Notes: generated by a model from the letters alone, not told the origin. A stretch of DNA of 64,000 bases from Eubacteriales bacterium (GCA_030533405.1 JAUNJF010000008.1:39978-103977), one strand, 5' to 3'; shown: positions 19,202-27,237, counted from the first letter of the stretch. Numbers and translations: made by a program.

Positions 19202-19356
19202 AATATCTTTTCATAGAATTTTAATAATCAGCATAAATTTTTCAAAAAAAATATATAGAATTTTCAAAATTGTACATAATCTATTCATTGAATTTAAAAC
19301 TTTAAATTTTTATAATAGATACATCCGATGCGCATCAGAAAATCGGAGGTATACGA
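19202..19356. other. AT-rich intergenic stretch with a small palindrome
   Basis: It contains a perfect palindrome GATGCGCATC, within a run that leads to ATCGGAGG, the RBS of the next gene. No gene or RNA recognised. Confidence 0.3.
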
Positions 19357-20325
19357 ATGGAAGAACAAAAGAATAAAATAGATGAAAAAGAAACAGATGA
19401 AGAGATTGTTTATCAGATATTTGACAAGGTTTTCAAAAAGGTAATCACGTTATCGGCAAAGGCGGTTGTGAATCTGATTAATGGCTTGTTTGGAACAGAG
19501 TATCCACTGGATAGCAAAATAAGCTATAACTGGACTGAGTTTGAAGATGATCGGTTGCGACGCATTTTGGCAGATACAATTTTAACGATTAACGGAACAC
19601 ACAGTTATCACATGGAGGCACAGATGGAGAAAGATAATGCGATTGTCTTTCGGGTGTTTGACTATGGATTTCAGCATGCAAATCGAATGCGAGTGATGGA
19701 TGCTGAAGCTGGAACGTATGTGCTTAGATTTCCACAGCCTGTAGTTATATATTTGTATTATGAAGGCATTGTACCTGACATTTACACATTGACATTGGAA
19801 CAAAATAATGGGGAGATTATGTGTGAATATAAAGTCCCTGTTGTTAAAGTACAGGATATTTCTGCTGAAGAGTTAAGTGAACGAAAGATGATTGTTCTGC
19901 TACCATTTCATATATTGAAACTTCGTCAGTTGATTAAGAAAAAAACAATCGGGGAAGCATTGCCAGAATTGAAAAGAGTCATCAATGATGATATAATAGG
20001 AAATATCAATCGTAATGTAGAACTAGGAAATATCGAATTGGAAGATGCTGTCAAGCTAAAGAAATATTTGATTGCATTACGCCAGTATCTGAGTAGATAT
20101 CATAAGGAATTGGAGGCGATGAAGGACATGACAGATGAATCATTTATGACAGATGTGGATATTTTGTGTGAGAAGTGGCATAAGAGATTGGATGATAAGG
20201 ATAAAGAATGTCAGCAGAAGTTAGACGAGAAGGAATGTCAATATCAGCAGGAGTTAGATGAGAAACAAAATATAATTGAAAAACTACAACAAGAAATTGA
20301 ACAATTAAAATTGCAAAAAGCATAA
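19357..20325 (+). CDS. Rpn-type PD-(D/E)XK recombination-promoting nuclease / putative transposase
   Basis: The 322-residue product fits the large family of Rpn/PD-(D/E)XK 'putative transposases' common in Lachnospiraceae. It begins with the DKVFKKV region, then SKISYNWTEFEDDRLRRILADTILTINGTHSYHMEAQMEKD, in which a D...ExQ core (EAQ) forms the nuclease site, and FDYGFQHANRMR. The C-terminal 60 residues are a charged coiled coil with imperfect DEKECQYQQELDEK-like repeats. RpnA homologues are DNA endonucleases that promote recombination. It lies alone beside other mobile-looking genes. A terminator identical to one after the next gene follows immediately. Confidence 0.75.
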   Translation: MEEQKNKIDEKETDEEIVYQIFDKVFKKVITLSAKAVVNLINGLFGTEYPLDSKISYNWTEFEDDRLRRILADTILTINGTHSYHMEAQMEKDNAIVFRVFDYGFQHANRMRVMDAEAGTYVLRFPQPVVIYLYYEGIVPDIYTLTLEQNNGEIMCEYKVPVVKVQDISAEELSERKMIVLLPFHILKLRQLIKKKTIGEALPELKRVINDDIIGNINRNVELGNIELEDAVKLKKYLIALRQYLSRYHKELEAMKDMTDESFMTDVDILCEKWHKRLDDKDKECQQKLDEKECQYQQELDEKQNIIEKLQQEIEQLKLQKA

Positions 20326-20330
20326 GAATC

Positions 20331-20369
20331 AGTACTCTCTACAAGATTATATCTTGTGGAGAGTTTTTT
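20331..20369 (+). terminator. Terminator, copy 1 of an identical 39-bp repeat
   Basis: ACTCTC-(T)ACAAGAT and ATCTTGT-GGAGAGT form a near-perfect long stem followed by a T run. The 39 bases recur exactly at 21858-21896. Confidence 0.8.
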
Positions 20370-20478
20370 TGGTAATTCTTATAGGTCTTGTCCACAAGGA
20401 CCAAGACAAAATCCGAACATATGCCGCTTTGCGGCTAGTGTGCAAAATAAGCATGAATGTTATCTGACATTGAAAATT

Positions 20479-20578
20479 AGGGGCACAAGTGCACAAATTT
20501 ATCAAAATTGAATTGAAAATTATTTCTTGATAAAGTATAATATTGAAAAAGAGGGGCACAATATCCCTAAATTATCAA
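20479..20578 (+). repeat. Pair of 27-bp direct repeats bracketing a promoter
   Basis: AGGGGCACAA occurs at 20479-20488 and 20552-20561. Each is followed after exactly 7 bases by AATTTATCAA (20496-20505) or AAATTATCAA (20569-20578). The promoter at 20513-20541 lies between the two. The layout suggests an operator used to control the downstream ATPase gene. Confidence 0.55.
20513..20541 (+). promoter_or_regulatory. Sigma-A-type promoter for the orphan ATPase gene
   Basis: TTGAAA (20513-20518), 17-base spacer, TATAAT (20536-20541). Confidence 0.7.
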
Positions 20579-20590
20579 TGTGGAGGCATT

Positions 20591-21844
20591 ATGGAAATAA
20601 AGAGAGACATATACCTACAGAAGTTAATAAACCGTATGCATAACGGGATGATAAAGGTTATTACAGGAATTAGACGTTCTGGGAAATCATATCTTTTGCT
20701 TACGATTTTTAGAAATTACCTTAGGAAACAGGGTGTTGCGGATGACCATATTATCGCAATCGAGTTAGATATGTTTGAAAATGAAAAATATAGGGATCCA
20801 CACACGCTCCTTGAGTATACCAAGAGCAAAATGACAGATGATGGGGAGTATTACATTTTCCTAGATGAAGTACAGTTATTGCCAGCCTTTGAGTCAGTGT
20901 TGAATTCATTTCTTCATATGCGTAATGTGGATGTTTATGTAACTGGTAGTAATTCAAAATTCCTGTCAAAAGATGTCATTACAGAATTTAGAGGGCGTGG
21001 TGATGAGGTTCATGTTTATCCTGTTAGTTTTAGAGAATACATGGAAGTGTTTGATGGAGATAAATATGAAGGTTGGAGTTCCTATGTTAGTTTTGGCGGG
21101 TTGCCATTAACTATTACGATGGCTACCGATGAGCAGAGAATGGAGTATCTTACTAGGCTATTTGAAGAGACCTATATAAAGGATATTATTGAGCGAAACC
21201 ACATTGAAAAGGTTCAGGAAATAAATGATTTAATAAATATTTTGGCATCCGGAATTGGTTCTCTTACGAATGCATCAAAAATTGAAGCAACATTTAAAAG
21301 TGTTATTCAATCGGATATCAGCCTGAATACGATAAGGACATATATTGATTATTTAAAGGATGCATTTATAGTAAACGAAGTAAACAGATACGATGTAAAA
21401 GGTAGAAAATACATTGGAACTCCGCTCAAATATTATTTTGAAGATGTGGGACTGCGAAATGCCAGACTGGGATTTCGTCAAGTAGAAGAAACGCATCTGA
21501 TGGAAAATATCATTTATAATGAACTTCGTATAAGAGGTTACCAGGTTGATGTTGGTGTGGTTAATAAGCGAACTAGAACAGAAAAAGGTGTGCAGGAAAA
21601 GAAACAGTTAGAGATTGATTTTATTGCCAATATGGCTAGTAAGAGATATTATATTCAATCTGCTTTTAGCTTGCCAGATGCTGAGAAGAGAGCACAAGAA
21701 AAAGCTTCTCTCATAAATGTAAATGATTCATTTAAGAAGATTATAATTGTAAAGGATGTTGTAAAACCATTACATGATAATGATGGAATCCTTACGATGA
21801 GCATATATGACTTCCTTCTAAATGAACATAGTTTAGAACTATAA
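20591..21844 (+). CDS. Orphan AAA-type ATPase with DUF4143 C-terminal domain
   Basis: The 417-residue product belongs to the AAA_14/DUF4143 family. Walker A is KVITGIRRSGKSYLL (about residues 20-34) and Walker B is YYIFLDEVQ (about 91-99). A sensor-type VTGSNSKFLS follows. The C-terminal DUF4143 part has SDISLNTIRTYIDYLKDAFIV and the nuclease-fold-like LEIDFIAN segment. Start ATG 20591 follows TGTGGAGG; the frame upstream to 20543 overlaps the operator repeat. These proteins are widespread, patchily distributed and of unsettled function, and are often transferred. Here the gene is bracketed by two identical 39-bp terminators, which supports insertion or duplication as a module. Confidence 0.85.
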   Translation: MEIKRDIYLQKLINRMHNGMIKVITGIRRSGKSYLLLTIFRNYLRKQGVADDHIIAIELDMFENEKYRDPHTLLEYTKSKMTDDGEYYIFLDEVQLLPAFESVLNSFLHMRNVDVYVTGSNSKFLSKDVITEFRGRGDEVHVYPVSFREYMEVFDGDKYEGWSSYVSFGGLPLTITMATDEQRMEYLTRLFEETYIKDIIERNHIEKVQEINDLINILASGIGSLTNASKIEATFKSVIQSDISLNTIRTYIDYLKDAFIVNEVNRYDVKGRKYIGTPLKYYFEDVGLRNARLGFRQVEETHLMENIIYNELRIRGYQVDVGVVNKRTRTEKGVQEKKQLEIDFIANMASKRYYIQSAFSLPDAEKRAQEKASLINVNDSFKKIIIVKDVVKPLHDNDGILTMSIYDFLLNEHSLEL

Positions 21845-21857
21845 CTAGGGACATGGA

Positions 21858-21896
21858 AGTACTCTCTACAAGATTATATCTTGTGGAGAGTTTTTT
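21858..21896 (+). terminator. Terminator, copy 2 of an identical 39-bp repeat
   Basis: Exact copy of the 39 bases at 20331-20369: a long hairpin plus T run, 13 bases after the ATPase stop. Confidence 0.8.
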
Positions 21897-21909
21897 GCGC
21901 AGAAGTTTC

Positions 21910-21937
21910 TTGCAAAATGTCACAAAATAGATATAAT
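21910..21937 (+). promoter_or_regulatory. Promoter for the structured leader and membrane-protein gene
   Basis: TTGCAA (21910-21915), 16-base spacer, TATAAT (21932-21937). Confidence 0.6.
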
Positions 21938-21955
21938 AATTTAGGGATTTTGTTT

Positions 21956-22055
21956 AGGAGGAACGCTTATGAAACGGAGTTTCATAACTAGGATGTGTTC
22001 CGATGACATGTGGTAAGGGGGCGCCCACGAAGTGGGAGGATGCCTTATCACGTAC
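21956..22055 (+). ncRNA. Structured leader with a 15-residue peptide frame (possible attenuator or IS605-type end)
   Basis: AGGAGG (21956-21961) leads to an ATG at 21969 and a 15-codon frame (MKRSFITRMCSDDMW, TAA 22014-22016). GGAAC/GTTCC (21960-21964, 21997-22001) encloses a perfect 8-bp hairpin (TATGAAAC 21968-21975, GTTTCATA 21979-21986). A second nested hairpin pairs GTGGTAAGG (22010-22018) with CCTTATCAC (22043-22051) and encloses CCCAC-GAA-GTGGG. This hairpin overlaps the peptide stop. The fold is clear from pairing; the role is inferred. It could be a translational attenuator or the 3' end of a TnpB gene with its guide-RNA scaffold. Confidence 0.45.
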
Positions 22056-22078
22056 ATATTAAGAGGAGAAACGAAAAA

Positions 22079-23014
22079 GTGGAATTAAAATTATCAAATC
22101 AGGAAGAAAATGAAAATAAATCAGGTGGATTAAAATTAAGCGGTGGTTCTGATTTTTCCCAGACAAATGTGAAAAAAGAAAAGGATAATCCATGGGATTT
22201 TCAGAAAGAAAATGATGTAATAGAGGTAAAATCGATTAGCAATACAGCAATGTCAGAAATCAATGCACACACGAATACATATCAGAGTGCAAATGATGAT
22301 ACACATATTGTTGTGAAAATTGGGAAAATAGTTGTTTATGCATGTATGATTTTTATGATTGGTTCTATGATTTGGATTTGTAATCAGCCTCAGGTGGATA
22401 TGTATCAGTGCTTGATGAACTTGTCGCCAATGTACTCTGTTTGTGAACTTGCATTTATTATAGACGCTGTTATGGTGAACGTTTTATATGATAAAAAGAT
22501 TTCGTTGATTATTTGGTCAATTGTATTTCCGTTTATCTATCCGATGAAGCGTGATAAGCATGTGGATCGGGGCGGTGCAATTGGTGTGGTTGGATTATTA
22601 GCATACTTGGCAGTTGTGGTTGCATTGGTTTCCAATGTTATGACTTCGCTTACAAAGTATGGTACGCTTGTAATGAATCCCAATCAGGAAATCAGAAGTA
22701 CAGCTGTTGCATTTTTAGATACGATGCAGAAATCAGGTGATAGAACATTTGGTAATAAGCTGCAAAGTAATTTGACGATTGAAGATATTCAGGTAGAAAT
22801 AAAGGGATCAACGACTACAATTATGGTAATTGGTATGGGTAGATATGAGGTAAGAACCGATGGTATCATGGATTATGTAACCAATAAGGTTCCAACAGAG
22901 TTAGTGTTCCAAAAAGATGGAAATTCTAATTATCATATTGTCGGTGCGGTAACCAATAATACAACTTTGTCTAACAGTAATGTAGAGGCGTTTTGGAACC
23001 TATACATGCATTAG
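22079..23014 (+). CDS. Membrane protein of unknown function with internal GLKL motif
   Basis: The 311-residue product starts at GTG 22079 with AGAGGAG about 11 bases upstream; the frame before it translates the leader hairpin. Residues 1-75 are polar and include SGGLKLSGG, echoing the GLKL tails of the two membrane proteins at 17.8-19.2 kb. Three to four helices follow (about 80-103, 112-132, 140-155, 170-192), then an extracytoplasmic domain of about 110 residues. No family recognised. A response-regulator gene follows after 12 bases, so this protein may supply or receive a signal. Confidence 0.6.
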   Translation: MELKLSNQEENENKSGGLKLSGGSDFSQTNVKKEKDNPWDFQKENDVIEVKSISNTAMSEINAHTNTYQSANDDTHIVVKIGKIVVYACMIFMIGSMIWICNQPQVDMYQCLMNLSPMYSVCELAFIIDAVMVNVLYDKKISLIIWSIVFPFIYPMKRDKHVDRGGAIGVVGLLAYLAVVVALVSNVMTSLTKYGTLVMNPNQEIRSTAVAFLDTMQKSGDRTFGNKLQSNLTIEDIQVEIKGSTTTIMVIGMGRYEVRTDGIMDYVTNKVPTELVFQKDGNSNYHIVGAVTNNTTLSNSNVEAFWNLYMH

Positions 23015-23026
23015 AAAGGGGCAAAC

Positions 23027-23701
23027 ATGATAGACATTAAAATTTTGTTAGCAGATGATGATGAGTTAGCCAGAAACCTTGTAAAAGAGGTATTGGTTGA
23101 TGAGGCATATGAATTTATAGAGGCAGAAAATGGTCAACAGGCATTGGATTTATTTTATGAACATAAAGATTTATCCCTTGTGATTTTAGATATTATGATG
23201 CCAGATATTGATGGTATTACAGTGTTAGAAGAGATACGCTCTGTATCAGAGGTTCCAGTGCTGGTATTGACGGCATTAGGCGATAGTGAGGATGAGTTGA
23301 TGGGACTTCAAAGTGGTGCCAATGATTATGTGAGTAAACCATTTCATTGTGAAATCTTAGCACATCGAATTAAGAATTTATTGAAGCTTACAAAGGTACA
23401 AGGGTTAAATACAAGTCGGTTTGAGCATTTGGTTGTGGATTATGAAATGCGCAAAATATATGTTGATGAGGAAGAAGTGCTTTTGAATAACAAGGAATTT
23501 CAATTGCTAGAGCATTTGATTCAAAATCAGGGCGTTGTGCTTTCCAGAGAAAAGATTTTAAATTGTGTTTGGGGGCATGATTACGATGGCGATGCGCGTA
23601 CCATTGATACACATGTGAAGATGTTACGTGCGAATTTAAAAATGGCAGGAGAATATATTAAAACCGTTCGTGGTGTTGGCTATTGTTTTGATGCAAAGTA
23701 A
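23027..23701 (+). CDS. OmpR/PhoB-family response regulator (orphan)
   Basis: The 224-residue product has a receiver domain (acidic pair in LLADDDELA, phospho-acceptor Asp in LVILDIMMPDIDG at about residue 55, Lys in DYVSKPF) and a C-terminal winged helix (about 128-224, ending DARTIDTHVKMLRANL and IKTVRGVGYCFD). All receiver residues are intact, so it should be phosphorylated, but no histidine kinase lies next to it. It follows the GLKL membrane protein by 12 bases and is probably on the same transcript. The cognate kinase is unknown. Confidence 0.9.
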   Translation: MIDIKILLADDDELARNLVKEVLVDEAYEFIEAENGQQALDLFYEHKDLSLVILDIMMPDIDGITVLEEIRSVSEVPVLVLTALGDSEDELMGLQSGANDYVSKPFHCEILAHRIKNLLKLTKVQGLNTSRFEHLVVDYEMRKIYVDEEEVLLNNKEFQLLEHLIQNQGVVLSREKILNCVWGHDYDGDARTIDTHVKMLRANLKMAGEYIKTVRGVGYCFDAK

Positions 23702-23879
23702 AAAATTGTGTACAAAAAATAACAAAAATTACAAAGGTTTCATTATAAAATGCCAATTTTCTGTATTTATGTATAATTTACTTGATAAAATAGGTGGATT
23801 AGAGTATGATTACCAAGTAAAAAGGTAAATAACTGATGTTTTTATGACTCATCAGAATAATCATAAGAGGAGTAAGACT

Positions 23880-24971
23880 ATGAGTGAAAAATTAAAGGTA
23901 GGTATCCTTGGTGGTACTGGTATGGTAGGTCAGAGATTTATTGCACTTTTGGAGAATCATCCATGGTTTGAGGTAACAACAATTGCAGCAAGCCCAAGAA
24001 GTGCTGGTAAAACATATGAAGAGGCTGTTGGTGATCGCTGGAAAATGGATACTCCAATGCCAGAAGCAGTGAAGAAGATTATCGTTCATAATGTAAATGA
24101 AGTAGAGGAAGTTGCTGCTACAGTTGATTTTGTATTTAGTGCAGTAGATATGACAAAAGATGAAATCAAGGCAATTGAGGAAGCTTATGCAAAGACAGAG
24201 ACTCCAGTTGTTTCAAACAACTCTGCTCACAGATGGACACCAGATGTTCCTATGGTAGTACCTGAGATTAATCCAGATCACATGAACGTGATTGAGTTCC
24301 AGAAGAAGCGTCTTGGTACAACAAGAGGATTCGTTGCTGTAAAACCTAACTGTTCAATCCAGAGTTATGCTCCAGTATTAACAGCTTGGAAAGAGTTTGA
24401 GCCATATGAGGTTGTTGCAACTACATATCAGGCTATTTCAGGTGCAGGTAAGACATTTAAGGATTGGCCAGAGATGGTTGGTAATATTATTCCATTTATC
24501 GGTGGTGAAGAGGAGAAGTCTGAGAAAGAGCCACTTCGTATCTGGGGTCACATTGATGAGGAGAAGGGTGAGATTGTTCCTGCAACAAGTCCTGTTATCA
24601 CATGTCAGTGTATCCGTGTTCCAGTATTAAATGGACATACAGCTGCTGTATTTGTTAAGTTCAAAAAACAGCCTACAAAAGAGCAGTTGATTCAGAAGTT
24701 ATTAGAGTATAAGGGTGTTCCTCAGGAATTAGAGCTTCCATCAGCTCCAAAGCAGTTCATTCAATATATGGAAGAGGATAATCGTCCACAGGTATCATTA
24801 GATGTTAATTTTGAGAATGGTATGGGTGTTTCTGTAGGTCGTATCCGTGAGGATAGCGTATATGATTGGAAGTTTGTTGGACTTTCTCATAATACAGTTC
24901 GTGGTGCTGCTGGTGGTGCCGTACTTTGTGCAGAGTTATTAAAGGCACAGGGATATATCACAAAGAAATAA
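23880..24971 (+). CDS. asd: Aspartate-semialdehyde dehydrogenase
   Basis: Asd (363 residues) reduces aspartyl phosphate to aspartate semialdehyde, feeding lysine/diaminopimelate, threonine and methionine synthesis. It is of the longer fungal/archaeal-type class. The NADP loop is LGGTGMVGQRFI (about residues 9-20), the active-site Cys is in AVKPNCSIQ (about 156), and the catalytic His is in PVLNGHTAAV. Start ATG 23880 follows AGAGGAG; the earlier in-frame ATG at 23844 lacks an RBS. A separate transcription unit is likely: an AT-rich gap of about 180 bases precedes it and a strong terminator follows. Confidence 0.95.
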   Translation: MSEKLKVGILGGTGMVGQRFIALLENHPWFEVTTIAASPRSAGKTYEEAVGDRWKMDTPMPEAVKKIIVHNVNEVEEVAATVDFVFSAVDMTKDEIKAIEEAYAKTETPVVSNNSAHRWTPDVPMVVPEINPDHMNVIEFQKKRLGTTRGFVAVKPNCSIQSYAPVLTAWKEFEPYEVVATTYQAISGAGKTFKDWPEMVGNIIPFIGGEEEKSEKEPLRIWGHIDEEKGEIVPATSPVITCQCIRVPVLNGHTAAVFVKFKKQPTKEQLIQKLLEYKGVPQELELPSAPKQFIQYMEEDNRPQVSLDVNFENGMGVSVGRIREDSVYDWKFVGLSHNTVRGAAGGAVLCAELLKAQGYITKK

Positions 24972-24985
24972 TTATAAATAAGATT

Positions 24986-25015
24986 GCCATCTGGTTTTTC
25001 CAGATGGCTTTTTTT
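24986..25015 (+). terminator. Terminator after asd
   Basis: Perfect 9-bp stem GCCATCTGG/CCAGATGGC with a TTTTT loop, followed by seven T residues. Confidence 0.9.
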
Positions 25016-25041
25016 GTGGCATTTTTGGAAGTTGTTGAACA

Positions 25042-25070
25042 TTGCGATACAAAGGAAAGTAGGTTATAAT
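25042..25070 (+). promoter_or_regulatory. Promoter upstream of the CobK-like gene
   Basis: TTGCGA (25042-25047), 17-base spacer, TATAAT (25065-25070). Confidence 0.6.
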
Positions 25071-25126
25071 AGAAGCAATAGCAAATGTTGTGACTTTTTG
25101 AATGGATTCATTTGGAGGATAATGTT

Positions 25127-25777
25127 ATGGGACAGAATATGAATGACAACGAAGATAAGAAAGAAATGATTGTGTGTCAGAAGAATGAATTAGCAATTCC
25201 TAGAACAGGATTATCTGTTAAAGGAGAATTGTCAGTGAAGGGGGAACTGGCGGTAAAAGGTGAGTTGGCAGCAATCAATGAGCTTGCAAATCGAGGAGAA
25301 CTGGTAATTCCAGGAGAATTATCAAAGGATTCTGATTCGGATCAAATTGTAATTGTAGAAAGTATTAAGGCTGCAGTGGAGTATTTGCAGACGACAGAAG
25401 GTAATATATTGACAACAACAGGTGCAACTGAGATTTATGAATACACAAAGTTAGAGAATTTTAAGGATCGTGTATATTCCAGAGTGCTACCAGATAGTCG
25501 CATTATGAAAGCATGTGAGGATATGGGCTATGCATATGGTCATTTAATCGGCATGAAGGGACCATTTTCAAGAGTGATGAATGCAGCGATGTTAAAGGAT
25601 TTTAATATTGCATATTTAGTCACTAAAGATTCAGGTATTTCAAGTGGTTTTATTGAGAAATTAGAGGCTGCGTTCGAAATGGAAGTAAAGATTATTGTAG
25701 TTGCTGGTAATTTTGTGGAAGAAGAAGGCAATGAAGAAGAGATTGTGAAATTGTTACGGGATCAGGCTATAGAGTAG
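25127..25777 (+). CDS. CbiJ/CobK-like (precorrin-6A reductase C-terminal) domain protein with hexapeptide repeats
   Basis: The 216-residue product starts at ATG 25127 after TTTGGAGG. Residues about 29-64 are six tandem hexapeptides of the type L-x-V-K-G-E. From about residue 78 it reads like the second half of precorrin-6A reductase: ILTTTGATEIYEYT, then YSRVLPDSRIMKACEDMG, HLIGMKGPFSRVMNAAML and YLVTKDSGISSGFIEKLEAA, ending with IIVVAGN. The normal N-terminal half, with GGT-type cofactor loops, is absent, and no other cobalamin gene is near. It may be a repurposed sensor or nucleotide-binding protein. It is followed by a DUF4125 gene, probably co-transcribed. Confidence 0.6.
   Translation: MGQNMNDNEDKKEMIVCQKNELAIPRTGLSVKGELSVKGELAVKGELAAINELANRGELVIPGELSKDSDSDQIVIVESIKAAVEYLQTTEGNILTTTGATEIYEYTKLENFKDRVYSRVLPDSRIMKACEDMGYAYGHLIGMKGPFSRVMNAAMLKDFNIAYLVTKDSGISSGFIEKLEAAFEMEVKIIVVAGNFVEEEGNEEEIVKLLRDQAIE
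25211..25318 (+). repeat. Six 18-bp in-frame tandem repeats coding for hexapeptides
   Basis: Translated units: LSVKGE, LSVKGE, LAVKGE, LAAINE, LANRGE, LVIPGE. The first three are nearly identical at protein level but differ at DNA level, so the array is old or under protein-level selection. Confidence 0.8.
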
Positions 25778-25838
25778 TACGCAATGGAATATTGTTTGAA
25801 TGCATTTTGTATAGCTTCAATGGATGGAGGAAAAGAAA

Positions 25839-26477
25839 TTGGACATGAGTCGTTATACAAAGGAAGAATTAGTAAATCGTATTATTGCTATGGAATGGGC
25901 AGCGTTTGATAAAGTGGATAATTTAGGGGGAAGAGCTGGTTGTCAAGATGATGAAAGTACATTTTCGATTATGCGAAAAAGTCAGTATTTGACTTGGACA
26001 GAAGAACTTCTTACAAGTTTTTATATGGATTTTGTGGAGGCAAATAATAAAGGATGGAATCTGATTACTGAAAAATATGGACGTATGATGGAATCCACTG
26101 CACCAGAGGAATATTTTAAGTTAAAAGAGCATTTTCCGGTATGTTCTGAACAAAAGAGAGCGATTGTGAACCAGATTGCTGAGATTCAGGTGGAATGGAT
26201 GGAGGAGTTTGCAAAAGAATATCCCTGTATGGCTGGAAATGCGAGAACAATTCGCAGTGAAACAGACCATTTATATAATACATCCTATGAAACTTATTTG
26301 AAGGGTGAATTATTAACTTATTCAGACCGTACATTAGGATTATATGGACAATGGATTGTTTCGTTGCATCAAAATAATCAAAATCTTGCAGAATTAATTA
26401 TGACAAATACGGCACTTTTGTATGGTTATGAATCGTTGCAGGCTGCTGAAAGTGCGATGCAAAAAGCAGAAATATAA
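25839..26477 (+). CDS. DUF4125 family protein
   Basis: The product is about 212 residues, soluble and mostly helical, and I recognise it as DUF4125 by the opening RYTKEELVNRIIAMEWAAFDKV, the following GGRAGCQDDESTFSIMRKSQ and the SLHQNNQNLAELIM segment. The TTG at 25839 is favoured because GGAGG lies 8 bases upstream; an ATG at 25824 overlaps that RBS and an ATG at 25845 is too far from it. Function unknown. It lies 61 bases after the CobK-like gene, and the pair may act together. Confidence 0.7.
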   Translation: MDMSRYTKEELVNRIIAMEWAAFDKVDNLGGRAGCQDDESTFSIMRKSQYLTWTEELLTSFYMDFVEANNKGWNLITEKYGRMMESTAPEEYFKLKEHFPVCSEQKRAIVNQIAEIQVEWMEEFAKEYPCMAGNARTIRSETDHLYNTSYETYLKGELLTYSDRTLGLYGQWIVSLHQNNQNLAELIMTNTALLYGYESLQAAESAMQKAEI

Positions 26478-26506
26478 TACATTTATGGATTATATGTGTT
26501 TTTATG

Positions 26507-26536
26507 GTTGAAATGTATAGGTTTTTACGATATAAT
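26507..26536 (+). promoter_or_regulatory. Promoter for efp
   Basis: TTGAAA (26507-26512), 18-base spacer, TATAAT (26531-26536). Confidence 0.7.
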
Positions 26537-26597
26537 AATCCGCATGTGAGTGCTTTTTTAAGTACAGATGATATGTGATAATTAAGGAGGATTAAAA

Positions 26598-27161
26598 ATG
26601 GCTACAATTACAGCGGGCGATTTTAGAAATGGTGTAACAATTGAGTATGATGGAAAGGTATGTCAGGTTATTGAGTTCCAGCACGTAAAACCAGGTAAAG
26701 GTGCAGCCTTCGTTCGTACAAAGTTAAAGAATATTGTAAATGGTGGTGTGATTGAGAACAGTTTTCGTCCAACAGAGAAGTTCGAGACAGCACATATTGA
26801 GCGTAAGAATATGCAGTATTTATATGTAGATGGTGATTTATATTATTTCATGGATAATGAGACATATGACCAGATTGCATTAGGTGCTGATGTTGTTGGT
26901 GATTCTTTGAAGTTCGTAAAAGAAAACGAGAATGTTAAGGTTGTTTCTCATGATGGTAATGTATTTGCAATCGAGCCAGAAATCAATGTAACATTAGAGG
27001 TTACTGAGTGTGAGCCAGGTGTTAAGGGTAATACGGCTACAGGTGCTACAAAGCCATGTACAGTTGAGACAGGTGCTACATTGAATGTACCATTATTCGT
27101 TAACCAGGGAGATAAGATTGTAATTGATACAAGAACTGGAGAGTATATGTCAAGAGCATAA
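26598..27161 (+). CDS. efp: Elongation factor P
   Basis: EF-P (187 residues) enters stalled ribosomes and promotes peptide-bond formation at polyproline stretches. The tip loop of domain I is [12 protein letters not shown], with Lys at the usual modification position (about residue 32). Domain III ends [17 protein letters not shown], the standard C-terminus. AAGGAGG precedes the ATG, and its own promoter and terminator make it a single-gene unit. Its location just before spoIIIAA is the usual clostridial order. Confidence 0.97.
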   Translation: MATITAGDFRNGVTIEYDGKVCQVIEFQHVKPGKGAAFVRTKLKNIVNGGVIENSFRPTEKFETAHIERKNMQYLYVDGDLYYFMDNETYDQIALGADVVGDSLKFVKENENVKVVSHDGNVFAIEPEINVTLEVTECEPGVKGNTATGATKPCTVETGATLNVPLFVNQGDKIVIDTRTGEYMSRA

Positions 27162-27194
27162 TTTGCTTTGCACATAATAGAATATGTATATGAG

Positions 27195-27237
27195 AGAACT
27201 ATTGTAGGGAATCATTTCCTATAATAGTTCTTTTTTT
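27195..27237 (+). terminator. Terminator after efp
   Basis: AGAACTATTGTAGG pairs with CCTATAATAGTTCT (one mismatch), followed by a run of seven T residues. Confidence 0.85.

Noticed and set aside
25211-25318. Short tandem repeats as a possible CRISPR array
   Set aside because: The units are 18 bases, in frame, without spacers, and inside a good coding sequence.
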